Assembly (NCBI GenBank): GCA_903900155.1
Contig: CAIUMD010000062.1
Coordinates: forward strand, 124,001 to 188,000
Direction: 5' to 3'
DNA from: an uncultured Caulobacterales bacterium
GTDB taxonomy: Bacteria; Pseudomonadota; Alphaproteobacteria; Caulobacterales; Caulobacteraceae
Length of the DNA: 64,000 nt
The notes under the pieces are model-generated. The model ran no database searches and had not been told where the DNA came from. It was given only the letters and a program-made list of their open reading frames with translations. How positions within the stretch are numbered: the first letter of the stretch is position 1; each line of letters opens with the position of its first letter. Below, one piece after another: positions 42,020-49,925 of the stretch. Position numbers and translations under genes: made by a program.

Positions 42020-43768
42020 TTGGAATTCGAGACGCTTCCAGACCCGATCAGGCGCCCGGCCGCTCGCGCGGCGGGGTTCGATCCCGCGCATGCATGGCGC
42101 CTGGGATGGCTGGCGGCTATCTGTCTGGCGGCCGCGGCCACCCTGTTCACGGACGAGGGCGGCTGGCCCATCTGGGCGGCCTTGAGCGCCGGCGCGGTTC
42201 CGGCCTTGGCCTCGATGATCTTCACCGGTGAGGACGAGCGCAGCCAGTCGATGCTGCTGGTGGTGTGGGCCGTGGGCGGCGCCCTGGCGGCGGTGCTGAC
42301 CGGCGGCGTCTCCGGCGCCATGGCCGCCTGGTGCCTGGCTCCCGTCGCGGCGGCCTCGATCATGAACCAGTCCCGGCGTCTGGCCGAGGGCGCGGCCCTG
42401 GCGCTGATCGGCGGCTGCGTGGCCGCCCTGACCCAGCTGTCCGGCCTGGCCCCGCCCGAGCCCGGCGGCCCGCTGGGCTTTGTGCTCGGCTTCCTGGCTC
42501 TGGTCACCACCGGCCTGGGCCTGGCCGCCGGCCTGCTGATCGGCCGTCGCCGCCAGGGGGCGCGCGATGATCGCAACGCGAGCGAGATCCTGGCGCTGGA
42601 GACCCTGCTGGACGGCCTTCCGCACCTCGCCATCGCCGTGAAGGGGCAGGGCCAGGTGACCGCCGTGCGCGGCGCGCCGCCGCCCGGCGTCACCACGGTC
42701 GACCTGGTCAATCGCGGCCTGACCGGCGCCGCCGCGCCCGGCGACCGCCAGCGCCTGACCGCCGCCATCGCCGCCGCCCACCGCGAAGGCGTGGCCAGCC
42801 TGACCTTCAATCCGGCCCTGGGCGTCGAGCGCATCGTCGCCATCGACCTCGTGCGCGTCTCGCCCAACCAGTTGGTCGGCGTGCTGCGCGACGTCACCGC
42901 CGAGCGGAATCGTGAAAGCGCCTTGGACCAGGCCCGCACCGACGCCGAGGCCCTGGCCGCCGGCCGCGCCCGCTTCCTGGCCAACATGTCCCACGAGCTG
43001 CGCACGCCGCTGAACGCCATCATGGGCTTCTCCGACATCATGCGCGGCCGGATGTTCGGCCCCTTGAGCGACCGCTATGGCGAGTATGCCGAGCTGATCC
43101 ACGAGAGCGGCGGTCACCTGCTGGACCTGATCAACGACGTGCTGGACATGTCCAAGATCGAAGCCGAGCGCTTTGAGCTGCAGCGCGGCGTCTTCGACGC
43201 CCGCGAGGCGGTGCAGGCGGCCATGCGCCTGCTGCGCGTTCAGGCCGACACCGCCAGCGTCCAGCTGCGCGGCGTGCTGCCGCCGGGCGAGCTGGAGGTC
43301 GACGCCGACCGCCGCGCCCTCAAGCAGATCGTGCTGAACCTGGTCTCCAACGCCCTGAAGTTCACCCCGCGCGGCGGTCAGGTGACGGTCACGGCCCACG
43401 GCTATGACGGCGTGCTGGAGATCATCGTCGCCGACACCGGCGTCGGCATTTCGCCTGAGGACCTCGAACGCCTGGGTCGTCCCTACGAGCAAGCCGGCGG
43501 CGTCGAGCAGCGCGCCAAGGGCACGGGCCTGGGCCTGTCCCTGGTCCGCGCCTTCGCCAAGCTGCACGGCGGCGAAATGACGATCGAGAGCCGCCTGGGC
43601 GCGGGCACCAGCGTGTCGGTGCGCCTGCCGGTGCTGCTGACGCCGCTGCGCCCGGCCGCGCCCGAACCGATGGCCGTGGAAGACCTGACCACCCCCGAGG
43701 AAGGCCCGCCCGCGCCGCCGCCCGCCGCGAACCTGGGCGACAACGTCATCGCCTTCGCGCCGCGCTAG
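42020..43768 (+). CDS. divJ: Membrane sensor histidine kinase DivJ
   Basis: 582 residues. A hydrophobic N-terminal domain with several TM helices (about 28-165) is followed by a degenerate PAS-like linker, HisKA (FLANMSHELRTPLNAIMGFS, phospho-His at residue 325) and HATPase_c (NLVSNALKFTPRGG, ADTGVGISPEDL, KGTGLGLSLVRAFA). The tail ends DNVIAFAPR. Similarity to known DivJ, and the short distance to fliQ-cckA, support the name; C. crescentus DivJ is slightly longer. DivJ phosphorylates DivK and PleD. In-frame stops at 41984 and 42005 leave TTG 42020 as the only start. Confidence 0.82.
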   Translation: MEFETLPDPIRRPAARAAGFDPAHAWRLGWLAAICLAAAATLFTDEGGWPIWAALSAGAVPALASMIFTGEDERSQSMLLVVWAVGGALAAVLTGGVSGAMAAWCLAPVAAASIMNQSRRLAEGAALALIGGCVAALTQLSGLAPPEPGGPLGFVLGFLALVTTGLGLAAGLLIGRRRQGARDDRNASEILALETLLDGLPHLAIAVKGQGQVTAVRGAPPPGVTTVDLVNRGLTGAAAPGDRQRLTAAIAAAHREGVASLTFNPALGVERIVAIDLVRVSPNQLVGVLRDVTAERNRESALDQARTDAEALAAGRARFLANMSHELRTPLNAIMGFSDIMRGRMFGPLSDRYGEYAELIHESGGHLLDLINDVLDMSKIEAERFELQRGVFDAREAVQAAMRLLRVQADTASVQLRGVLPPGELEVDADRRALKQIVLNLVSNALKFTPRGGQVTVTAHGYDGVLEIIVADTGVGISPEDLERLGRPYEQAGGVEQRAKGTGLGLSLVRAFAKLHGGEMTIESRLGAGTSVSVRLPVLLTPLRPAAPEPMAVEDLTTPEEGPPAPPPAANLGDNVIAFAPR

Positions 43769-43771
43769 GCG

Positions 43772-44692
43772 TTAGCGCAGGAACGCCCGCCCCGCCGCGA
43801 AGTCGCCGACCTCGACATAGGCCTTGCGGGTCACTTCGTCGCCGCGACCGGTGAAGGCGAACTCCACCGTCACCGCCTCGCGCGGGTCCAACTGCGAGAT
43901 CGCGTCGGCCGCCGCCGTCGGGAAGCGGAAGGCCAGGCCCGTCTTGGCGCCGGTCGGCAGCAGGGTGAGGGGAGCTTCCTCGCGGGTCTCGGCCGTGAAC
44001 ACCAGGCTGGCGTTGCGCGGGGCGACCTTGCCCGAGAGATTGCGGCCGGCGCCAGGGGCGATATAGGGGCCCAGGGTCCGGTTGGTGTCGCGCACGATGA
44101 TCCGCGCGGCATAGGGGCGCTGGCCGTTGTCGAAGGTGGCCACGGCGGTGACGGCCTTGGCGCGGCCGGCCAGGCCGAACATCAGGCGGTCGGGGCCGAA
44201 GCTGGACGGCTGTGACAGCCGCCAGACCGGAATGGTCGCCGAGACCGAGCGCTCGGCCTTCCACGAGGCGACATCGCCCGGATAGACCTGGCTCAGCATC
44301 TGCGAATAGCCTTCGAAGGCCTTCTTCACGCGGCTGGCGGCCAGGGTCAGGTCGCTGGAGTTGCAGGCCGCGCCTGCGGCCTTGGCGCGCGCGCGGCCTT
44401 CCAGGGCTACGACCTGCTGCTCGCTGGCGCCCGAACGCAGGGTCGCGCCGCGCGCCTGGGCGCGGGAGGCGTCGAGAGCCGCCGAAATGGTGGGCGTGAA
44501 CAGCCGGCAGCGCCCGTCGGCCGCCGTCATCAGCGTGCGTTCGTAGAGCTGGTCGGCGGCGTTGGCGGCAAGCAGCGCGCTGGGGACGGCCAAGGCGGCC
44601 ATCCCAATCGACACCCCGATCCATCGCGTCCCGCGACCTTTCTGGTCGGAGAAGCGCGATAGCCGAAAGTGGAAGCCGGTTTCGGCGGCCAT
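43772..44692 (-). CDS. Conserved hypothetical membrane-anchored protein
   Basis: 306 residues. A basic N-terminus (about 1-22) leads to one TM or signal helix (WIGVSIGMAALAVPSALLAA). The periplasmic part has a C-x-L-F-T-P-T segment, a single later Cys, and beta-rich repeats (VTAVATFDNGQRPYAARIIV, VTVEFAFTGRGDEVTRKAYV). No family is recognised. It converges with divJ with 3 bases between stops. Confidence 0.65.
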   Translation of the reverse strand: MAAETGFHFRLSRFSDQKGRGTRWIGVSIGMAALAVPSALLAANAADQLYERTLMTAADGRCRLFTPTISAALDASRAQARGATLRSGASEQQVVALEGRARAKAAGAACNSSDLTLAASRVKKAFEGYSQMLSQVYPGDVASWKAERSVSATIPVWRLSQPSSFGPDRLMFGLAGRAKAVTAVATFDNGQRPYAARIIVRDTNRTLGPYIAPGAGRNLSGKVAPRNASLVFTAETREEAPLTLLPTGAKTGLAFRFPTAAADAISQLDPREAVTVEFAFTGRGDEVTRKAYVEVGDFAAGRAFLR

Positions 44693-44814
44693 CGCGCTTC
44701 ACTCCAAGAATTCCGCTCGCCTTTTTAGGCGAGCGGAGGGGCGTCATATTCTCGTATGCTTCGAGACTGGAAAGGCGACCTATAGGGGCGCTGTAGTTGC
44801 GGTTCGGTTAGCGG

Positions 44815-45144
44815 ATGCTTCTTTCGACGGATATCTGGGTGGGCGCGCTGATCCGCCGCGCGGAGCTGGGCGGAGCCTTCGCCATGGTGGCCCGCAAGGG
44901 CGACCAGCGGGCGGGGGCGGTGCTGGTCAAGGTGGTCGACCGCCGGGCCGGGACGGCGCGCCTCTACAGCGAGGCCACGCGCGGCGATGGTGAGCGATTC
45001 TGGATGCAGCCGGTTCGCTCCGAGTTCGAGCCTGATCTCGACGCCTATGCCGAACGCGCCGCCCGCATCGATCCGGACGTGTGGGTGATCGAGATCGAGG
45101 ACCGCGACGGCCGTCACTTCCTGACCGAGCCGGTGGAAGCCTGA
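44815..45144 (+). CDS. DUF1491 family protein
   Basis: 109 residues. WVGALIRRAELGGAFAMVAR, KGDQRAGAVLVKVVDRRAGT and DPDVWVIEIEDRDGRHFL match the DUF1491 pattern, a small cytoplasmic alphaproteobacterial family of unknown function. Confidence 0.85.
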   Translation: MLLSTDIWVGALIRRAELGGAFAMVARKGDQRAGAVLVKVVDRRAGTARLYSEATRGDGERFWMQPVRSEFEPDLDAYAERAARIDPDVWVIEIEDRDGRHFLTEPVEA

Positions 45145-45288
45145 AACTTAGGGAATTTGAATCTCTTAGGTGGAGTGTCTGTGGAGAACTCGACTTAGGC
45201 GCAGTGTTAACCCTGCTCCTAAACCGGACCTAAAGCGTGTTTCAGGCATTTTGCGCGGGCCTCCAAAACGCTCTCCCCAGTGCCCGCC

Positions 45289-45669
45289 ATGCTTTTCCTG
45301 ATGAACGACGTGATCTTGAGTTTCGACGCGGCCGAACTGACGCCGCCGATGGCTCGCGACCGTTTCGCGGCGCTGTCGCTGACCTATGTCGGGGAACTGG
45401 GCAAAGAGCTGTTCGCCGAGGAGCCGCTGCTGCCGCACAAGGATCGTGAACGCGCTGAGCGCCTGGCGGCCCTGATCGTGGCCAAGGCGCCAGACGTGAA
45501 CGCGGCGCTGTTCATCGCGCCGGGGCGCGGCTGCCGCAAGGAAGACGTCCAGGTGCGTTATGCGCAGCTGAGCATCGAGGTCATGGCCGCACTGCTTCAG
45601 CGCCAGAATTCCGGCGCGCTCACCAATGTCGAAGCCGACCGTCAGGTCTGGCGGCGCCTGGCCGCCTAA
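45289..45669 (+). CDS. Hypothetical protein (126 aa)
   Basis: Starts MLFLMNDVILSFDAAELTPP and contains LSLTYVGELGKELFAEEPLL, DRERAERLAALIVAKAPDVN and LSIEVMAALLQRQNSGALTN. It is mostly helical and soluble, with no family recognised. ATG 45289 is preferred over the 45280 ATG but neither has a strong ribosome binding site; ATG 45301 (MNDVIL) is also possible. It converges with the 45-aa membrane peptide. Confidence 0.6.
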   Translation: MLFLMNDVILSFDAAELTPPMARDRFAALSLTYVGELGKELFAEEPLLPHKDRERAERLAALIVAKAPDVNAALFIAPGRGCRKEDVQVRYAQLSIEVMAALLQRQNSGALTNVEADRQVWRRLAA

Positions 45670-45671
45670 CC

Positions 45672-45809
45672 TTAGAAGCTGATCAGCGTAAACAGCCAGC
45701 TCAGGGTCGTAGCCAGGACGACAAGTCCGGCAATGGTGATCCCAAAGCACAGCGCGCTTCCAGCCGGATGTTGCCGGCCTTGGCGATGCGGATGGTCGAG
45801 CAGGGCCAT
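45672..45809 (-). CDS. Small membrane protein (45 aa), hypothetical
   Basis: MALLDHPHRQGRQHPAGSAL is a basic soluble head, followed by one TM helix (CFGITIAGLVVLATTLSWLF) to the C-terminus. A strong GGAGGAAA lies 7 bases before ATG 45809, far better than for the track's 70-residue start. No family is recognised. Confidence 0.65.
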   Translation of the reverse strand: MALLDHPHRQGRQHPAGSALCFGITIAGLVVLATTLSWLFTLISF

Positions 45810-45975
45810 CGTTTGATTTCCTCCAATCGCCCGACGATCTGACGCCGTCGGTGCAGGATGAGGGAAGCATGACTCCAAACCCATTTTTCGAATAGGGGCT
45901 TTTTGTCGCTTCCCTAGGCGAAATGGACAGGGGCGGGCTTGGTTGCGCCCAAGGTTTCGGCGAACGTCGTTCCGA

Positions 45976-46416
45976 GCCTTCGCTGGGGACCTCGGCTACA
46001 TCGAGGTGCTGCGCGACGGCGCCATCCGCCACGAGAACTTCTCGAAGTTCGGCCAGACCACCGACGGCAAGATCGCCGCGCGGTATTAGTTCAACCCGAA
46101 CTTGGCCATTCGCGGCGCTGTCTCGACCGGCTTCCGCGTCGACCGCCGGCCAGATCAACAACACCCGCACCTCGCAGGCCCTGGGCGGCAAGGCCGGCGT
46201 GACGGCGACCTGGAACTGGAGCGACACCAAGCTCACGCGCTCCACAGCGCCAAGCTGAGCGACCAGACCAAGCTGACGGCCGGCGCCGAGAACCTGTTCG
46301 ACACCTATCCGGACCAGGCGACCTTCCAGGCCTCGCGCGGCCTGATCTACTCGCGCAACGCGCCGTACGACACCGATGGCGGCCTCTGGTATGCCCGGAT
46401 TTCGGCGAAGTTCTAG
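45976..46416 (+). pseudogene. TonB-dependent receptor remnant (C-terminal part)
   Basis: DLGYIEVLRDGAIRHENFSK and FNPNLAIRGAVSTGFR are separated by an in-frame TAG (46087-46089). After a frame change AGQINNTRTSQALGG and WNWSDTKLT follow, and after another change KLSDQTKLTAGAENLFDTYP leads to YDTDGGLWYARISAKF-stop. The last piece is the characteristic TBDR barrel end with terminal Phe. At least two frameshifts and one stop make it inactive; the plug and most of the barrel are missing. Confidence 0.8.
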
Positions 46417-46519
46417 ACAGTCTTCGAGGCGCGGTTTCGGCCGCGCCTCGAACCCCCTTGCACGAGCGCCTCGAACCCGCCTAGCCTCAATCGCAGATTG
46501 CGGGCTGAGGGGTGTGCGC

Positions 46520-46858
46520 ATGATGAGGCGCAGGAGCGTGGCGGCGGTCGTAGGCCTGTTGTCGGCGACCGTGCTGGCGGGCAATGCCCGGGCGGAAGAG
46601 GCACCCGCGCCGAGAGCCCGCACTTCACCGTCTATGGCGACGTCACCCCGACCCAGCTGGAAGAGTATGTCGTCAAGCTGGAGCGCTATGACGGCCTGCT
46701 GCGCTACCTGCACGGCAGCGCGAGGCCAGAACGGCGACGCCGTGGCGCTGCTCAAGCCCGTGGCCAACAGCCCGCACGGCGGCAAGACGGCCATGCAGGC
46801 CAAGGCCCTGCTGCAGAAGATCGGCGGCGAAGCGTCGTCCAGCGAGGCTAGTCCATGA
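46520..46858 (+). pseudogene. Truncated paralogue of the downstream HExxH/TPR proteins
   Basis: The signal peptide (RSVAAVVGLLSATVLAGNAR) continues after a frameshift as ESPHFTVYGDVTPTQLEEYV and YDGLLRYLHGS. A second frame change then enters NGDAVALLKPVANSPHGGKT near the C-terminus. Compared with the intact neighbours, about 380 residues including the HEYxHH site are deleted. Its TGA overlaps the next gene's ATG (ATGA). Confidence 0.8.
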
Positions 46859-48357
46859 TCCGCAAACTGTCCGCCGCGCTGCTGGGCCTGGCCCTGCTGG
46901 CGCCCGCAACGGCCAGCGCCGAATGGCGACGGGCCGAGACCGAGCACTTCGTCGTCTATGGCCGCACCGAGAAGGCGGTGCGCCAGTACGCCTCGATGCT
47001 GGAGGATTTCGACTCCGTCCTGCGCCGGCTGCACAAGCAGCCCGAGGAAGAAGCGCCGCCGATCAAGCTGCCGGTCTATCTGGTCACCGACCTGGGTCAG
47101 TTGCGCCGGGTCCTGCCCTGGGCGCGGGAAGGGACGCAAGGGGTCTATATCCCCGCGACGACCGAGGTGTTCACCGTCGCCATCCGCGACGGCGTGTCGG
47201 CCGACAACGACCCGAACCGCGGCGACGACACGGTGATGCACGAGTACGTGCACCACTTCATGCTGCGCTACTATCCCAGCGCCTATCCGGCATGGCTCGT
47301 AGAGGGCTATGCCGAGTACTACATGACCACCGACCTGGGCTGGAATCGCTTCGTCGTGGGCGGCTACAACAAGGGGCGGGCCTACAGCCTCGTCGCGCCG
47401 GGCTCCAGCTGGGTCTCGATGGCCGACCTGCTGACCAAGCACCCCAGCGCGTTCGGCAAGTGGGAGACCAACAGCTACTACGCCCAGGCCTGGCTGCTGA
47501 CGCACTACATCCTGTCGGATCCCGAGCGCCGCAAGAAGCTGAGCCCGTACCTGGAGGCCGTGCGCACCGGGCAGAAGCCGACCGAAGCCTGGCAGAAGGT
47601 CTACGGCCAGGACATGGACAGCCTGCGCAACGCGTTGAAGTCGTATCTGGACCGTCCGCTGCCGGCCGGGGCCTTGCCGCGCATCACGCCGGCCGAAGCC
47701 CAGATGACCGTCACTAGCCTGCCGGCTTCGGCCGACGTCTTGCTGCTGGACTATCAGCGGCTGAAGCTGGGTGTGGGCAAGGACGACCGGGCCGGCGTGT
47801 TGCAGTCGATCCGCACGTCCGCCGCCCGTTATCCGACCGATCGCTTCGCCCGGCTGGTGCGGGCCCAGGCCGAGACCCAGTTCGGCGACCGCGCGGCGGG
47901 GGAGACGATCCTCAACGAGCTGCTGGTCGCCGATCCCAAGGACAAGGACGCCCTGGTCGTGCTGGGCGAAAGCCGCCTCTCGGTCGCCGACGCCGATAAG
48001 GACCATCGCAAGGAGATCCTGGGTGAGGCCGGCAAGCTGTTCGCCCGCGCTTTCAAGGTCGACGCCGACGATCCGCGCGTGCTGCACGGCTATGCCGAGG
48101 CCAAGCAGCTGGAGCCGCTGACCGACAACATGGTCAACATCCGGGTGCGGGCCATGACCCTGGCGCCCCAGGTCGGCCACCTGCGCCTGGATGCGGGTCG
48201 GGCGCTGGTCGCGTTCAAGGAATTCGACACCGCCCGCACGGTGCTGACGCCTCTGGCCGGCAGCCCGCACGGCGGTCCGGAAGCCGAAGCGGCCCAGGCC
48301 ATGCTGAAGGCGCTCCCCGAAGAGAAGCCGGTCGCCAAGGCGACCGGTGGCCCATAA
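46855..48357 (+). CDS. Secreted HExxH gluzincin-like peptidase with TPR-like C-terminus (copy A)
   Basis: 500 residues. Signal peptide (LSAALLGLALLAPATASAEW), an N-terminal domain HFVVYGRTEKAVRQYASMLE, a zinc site VMHEYVHHFMLRYYPSAYPA with the third ligand in LVEGYAEYY, then a helical TPR-like C-terminus (about 300-490) with PLAGSPHGGPEAEAAQAML. Probably a periplasmic metallopeptidase similar to peptidase-MA/DUF1570-type proteins. It forms an array with a remnant upstream and copy B downstream (32-base gap). Confidence 0.8.
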   Translation: MIRKLSAALLGLALLAPATASAEWRRAETEHFVVYGRTEKAVRQYASMLEDFDSVLRRLHKQPEEEAPPIKLPVYLVTDLGQLRRVLPWAREGTQGVYIPATTEVFTVAIRDGVSADNDPNRGDDTVMHEYVHHFMLRYYPSAYPAWLVEGYAEYYMTTDLGWNRFVVGGYNKGRAYSLVAPGSSWVSMADLLTKHPSAFGKWETNSYYAQAWLLTHYILSDPERRKKLSPYLEAVRTGQKPTEAWQKVYGQDMDSLRNALKSYLDRPLPAGALPRITPAEAQMTVTSLPASADVLLLDYQRLKLGVGKDDRAGVLQSIRTSAARYPTDRFARLVRAQAETQFGDRAAGETILNELLVADPKDKDALVVLGESRLSVADADKDHRKEILGEAGKLFARAFKVDADDPRVLHGYAEAKQLEPLTDNMVNIRVRAMTLAPQVGHLRLDAGRALVAFKEFDTARTVLTPLAGSPHGGPEAEAAQAMLKALPEEKPVAKATGGP

Positions 48358-48389
48358 GACAAGCCAGCGACCGACAAGAAGGACTGAGT

Positions 48390-49901
48390 ATGCGTAACCC
48401 GATCTCCCGGCGGACGTTCGCGCTGAGCGCGGCCGTGGCGCCGCTGGCCGCCTCGGGCCTAGCCCGCGCCCAGGCGACCAGCGCTTGGCTGCACACCAGT
48501 ACGCCGTCCTTCTCGCTGTATGGCCATGTCGGCGAGAGGACCCTGGTCCAGATGGCCAAGGACCTCGAGGACTTCGCTGGCCTGCTGCGCAGCCTGCATG
48601 GCGTCGACGCCTCAGCCGGCGAGCGGCCGCTGCCGATCTACATCGTGCCGCGCCAGACAGACCTGAAACGCGTGCGGCCGGGCATCACCAATGTCAGCGG
48701 TTTCTACAGCGCGTCGGTCGGCGACATCTTCGCCATCATCAGCCTGGAGGGCGACGCCGAGCGCGGTCGCCAGGTGCTGTTCCACGAATACACCCACCAC
48801 TTCATGAAGCGGCATGCGCCGGCCGCCTACGCCTCGTGGCTGGTCGAGGGCTATGCCGAGTACTTCTCCACCGCGTTGTTCAAGCCGGACGTTGTAGAGC
48901 TTGGCCGCACCAGTCCGCGTATCGCCTGGCTGCGTGGCGCGGTCTGGACGCCGTTCGACCGGATCCTGGGCCGGCGAGCGCTGACGGGCAACAAGTTCGA
49001 CATCACCGCCTTCTATGCCCAGTCGTGGCTGCTGACCCACTACATGATGTCGGACCCCGCGCGGCTGGCGCGCCTGACGCAGTACGCCACCGCGGTGGCC
49101 GCCGGCGGCGATCCGGTGGCGCTGATGCCGCAGGCGGCCGGCGTCCCGCTCAAGGACCTGGAGCGGGTGCTCAAGCAGTACATGCTGGCCCTGCCGGGAC
49201 GGCGCTTGCCGCGTCCGCCGTCGGCCGCGCAGGCGCTGGCCGTCACCCGCCTGCCGGCCTCGGCCGACGACCTGCTGCTGGAGAACCAGCGGCTGAAGAT
49301 GGGCGTGCCGCCGGCCGAGCGTCCCGGCCTGCTGGCCATGATCCGCGAGCGCGCCGCCCGCTATCCCGGCGACCGCCTGGCCGAGATGACCTTGGCGCGG
49401 GTCGAGAACGACTATGGTGATCGCGCCAAGGCGCAAGGCGTGCTCAAGCAGCTGATCTCGCGGGATTCTCGCGACGTCGAGGCGCTGCAGACCCTGGGCT
49501 GGTCCTGCATGCTGCAGGCGCGCACCGATCCCGCCAACGCGGCGAACTTCATGCGCGAGGCCCGCGAGTGGTTCGGCAAGGGCTTCGCCGTCGATCCCGA
49601 CAATGCGCTGCTGCTGTACGACTACGGGATCAGCCGGCGCGGCGACGCCAACTATCCCAACGACAACACCGTCAACGTGCTGCTGAAGGCTCAGGCCTTG
49701 GCGCCGCAGGTGCCGCAGTTCCGCATCGCCGCCGCCGACGCCCTGATGCGGCGTGACCGCTTCGACGAGGCCGCCGCCCTGGTTGAGCCGGTGTTCAACG
49801 ACCCGCACGCCGGTCCCCAGGCGGCTGAGGCCAAGCGGCGGTTCGACGAGGCCATCGCGCGGCGAAAGCCGGCCGCGACATCCGAGGAAGGTGACAAGTA
49901 G
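48390..49901 (+). CDS. Secreted HExxH gluzincin-like peptidase with TPR-like C-terminus (copy B)
   Basis: 503 residues, paralogous to copy A throughout. The N-terminus ISRRTFALSAAVAPLAASGL has a twin-arginine motif, so it may be exported by Tat, unlike copy A. The zinc site is LFHEYTHHFMKRHAPAAYAS with WLVEGYAEYF. The C-terminal TPR-like region ends with NDPHAGPQAAEAKRRF. The start ATG has AAGGA upstream. Confidence 0.8.
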   Translation: MRNPISRRTFALSAAVAPLAASGLARAQATSAWLHTSTPSFSLYGHVGERTLVQMAKDLEDFAGLLRSLHGVDASAGERPLPIYIVPRQTDLKRVRPGITNVSGFYSASVGDIFAIISLEGDAERGRQVLFHEYTHHFMKRHAPAAYASWLVEGYAEYFSTALFKPDVVELGRTSPRIAWLRGAVWTPFDRILGRRALTGNKFDITAFYAQSWLLTHYMMSDPARLARLTQYATAVAAGGDPVALMPQAAGVPLKDLERVLKQYMLALPGRRLPRPPSAAQALAVTRLPASADDLLLENQRLKMGVPPAERPGLLAMIRERAARYPGDRLAEMTLARVENDYGDRAKAQGVLKQLISRDSRDVEALQTLGWSCMLQARTDPANAANFMREAREWFGKGFAVDPDNALLLYDYGISRRGDANYPNDNTVNVLLKAQALAPQVPQFRIAAADALMRRDRFDEAAALVEPVFNDPHAGPQAAEAKRRFDEAIARRKPAATSEEGDK

Positions 49902-49925
49902 GCTCCGGAGCGCTAGTCCCGCGCC

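Noticed and set aside
45205-45220. TTAACCCTGCTCCTAA as a CtrA box
   Set aside because: Spacer of 8 and an imperfect right half; not strong enough to call.
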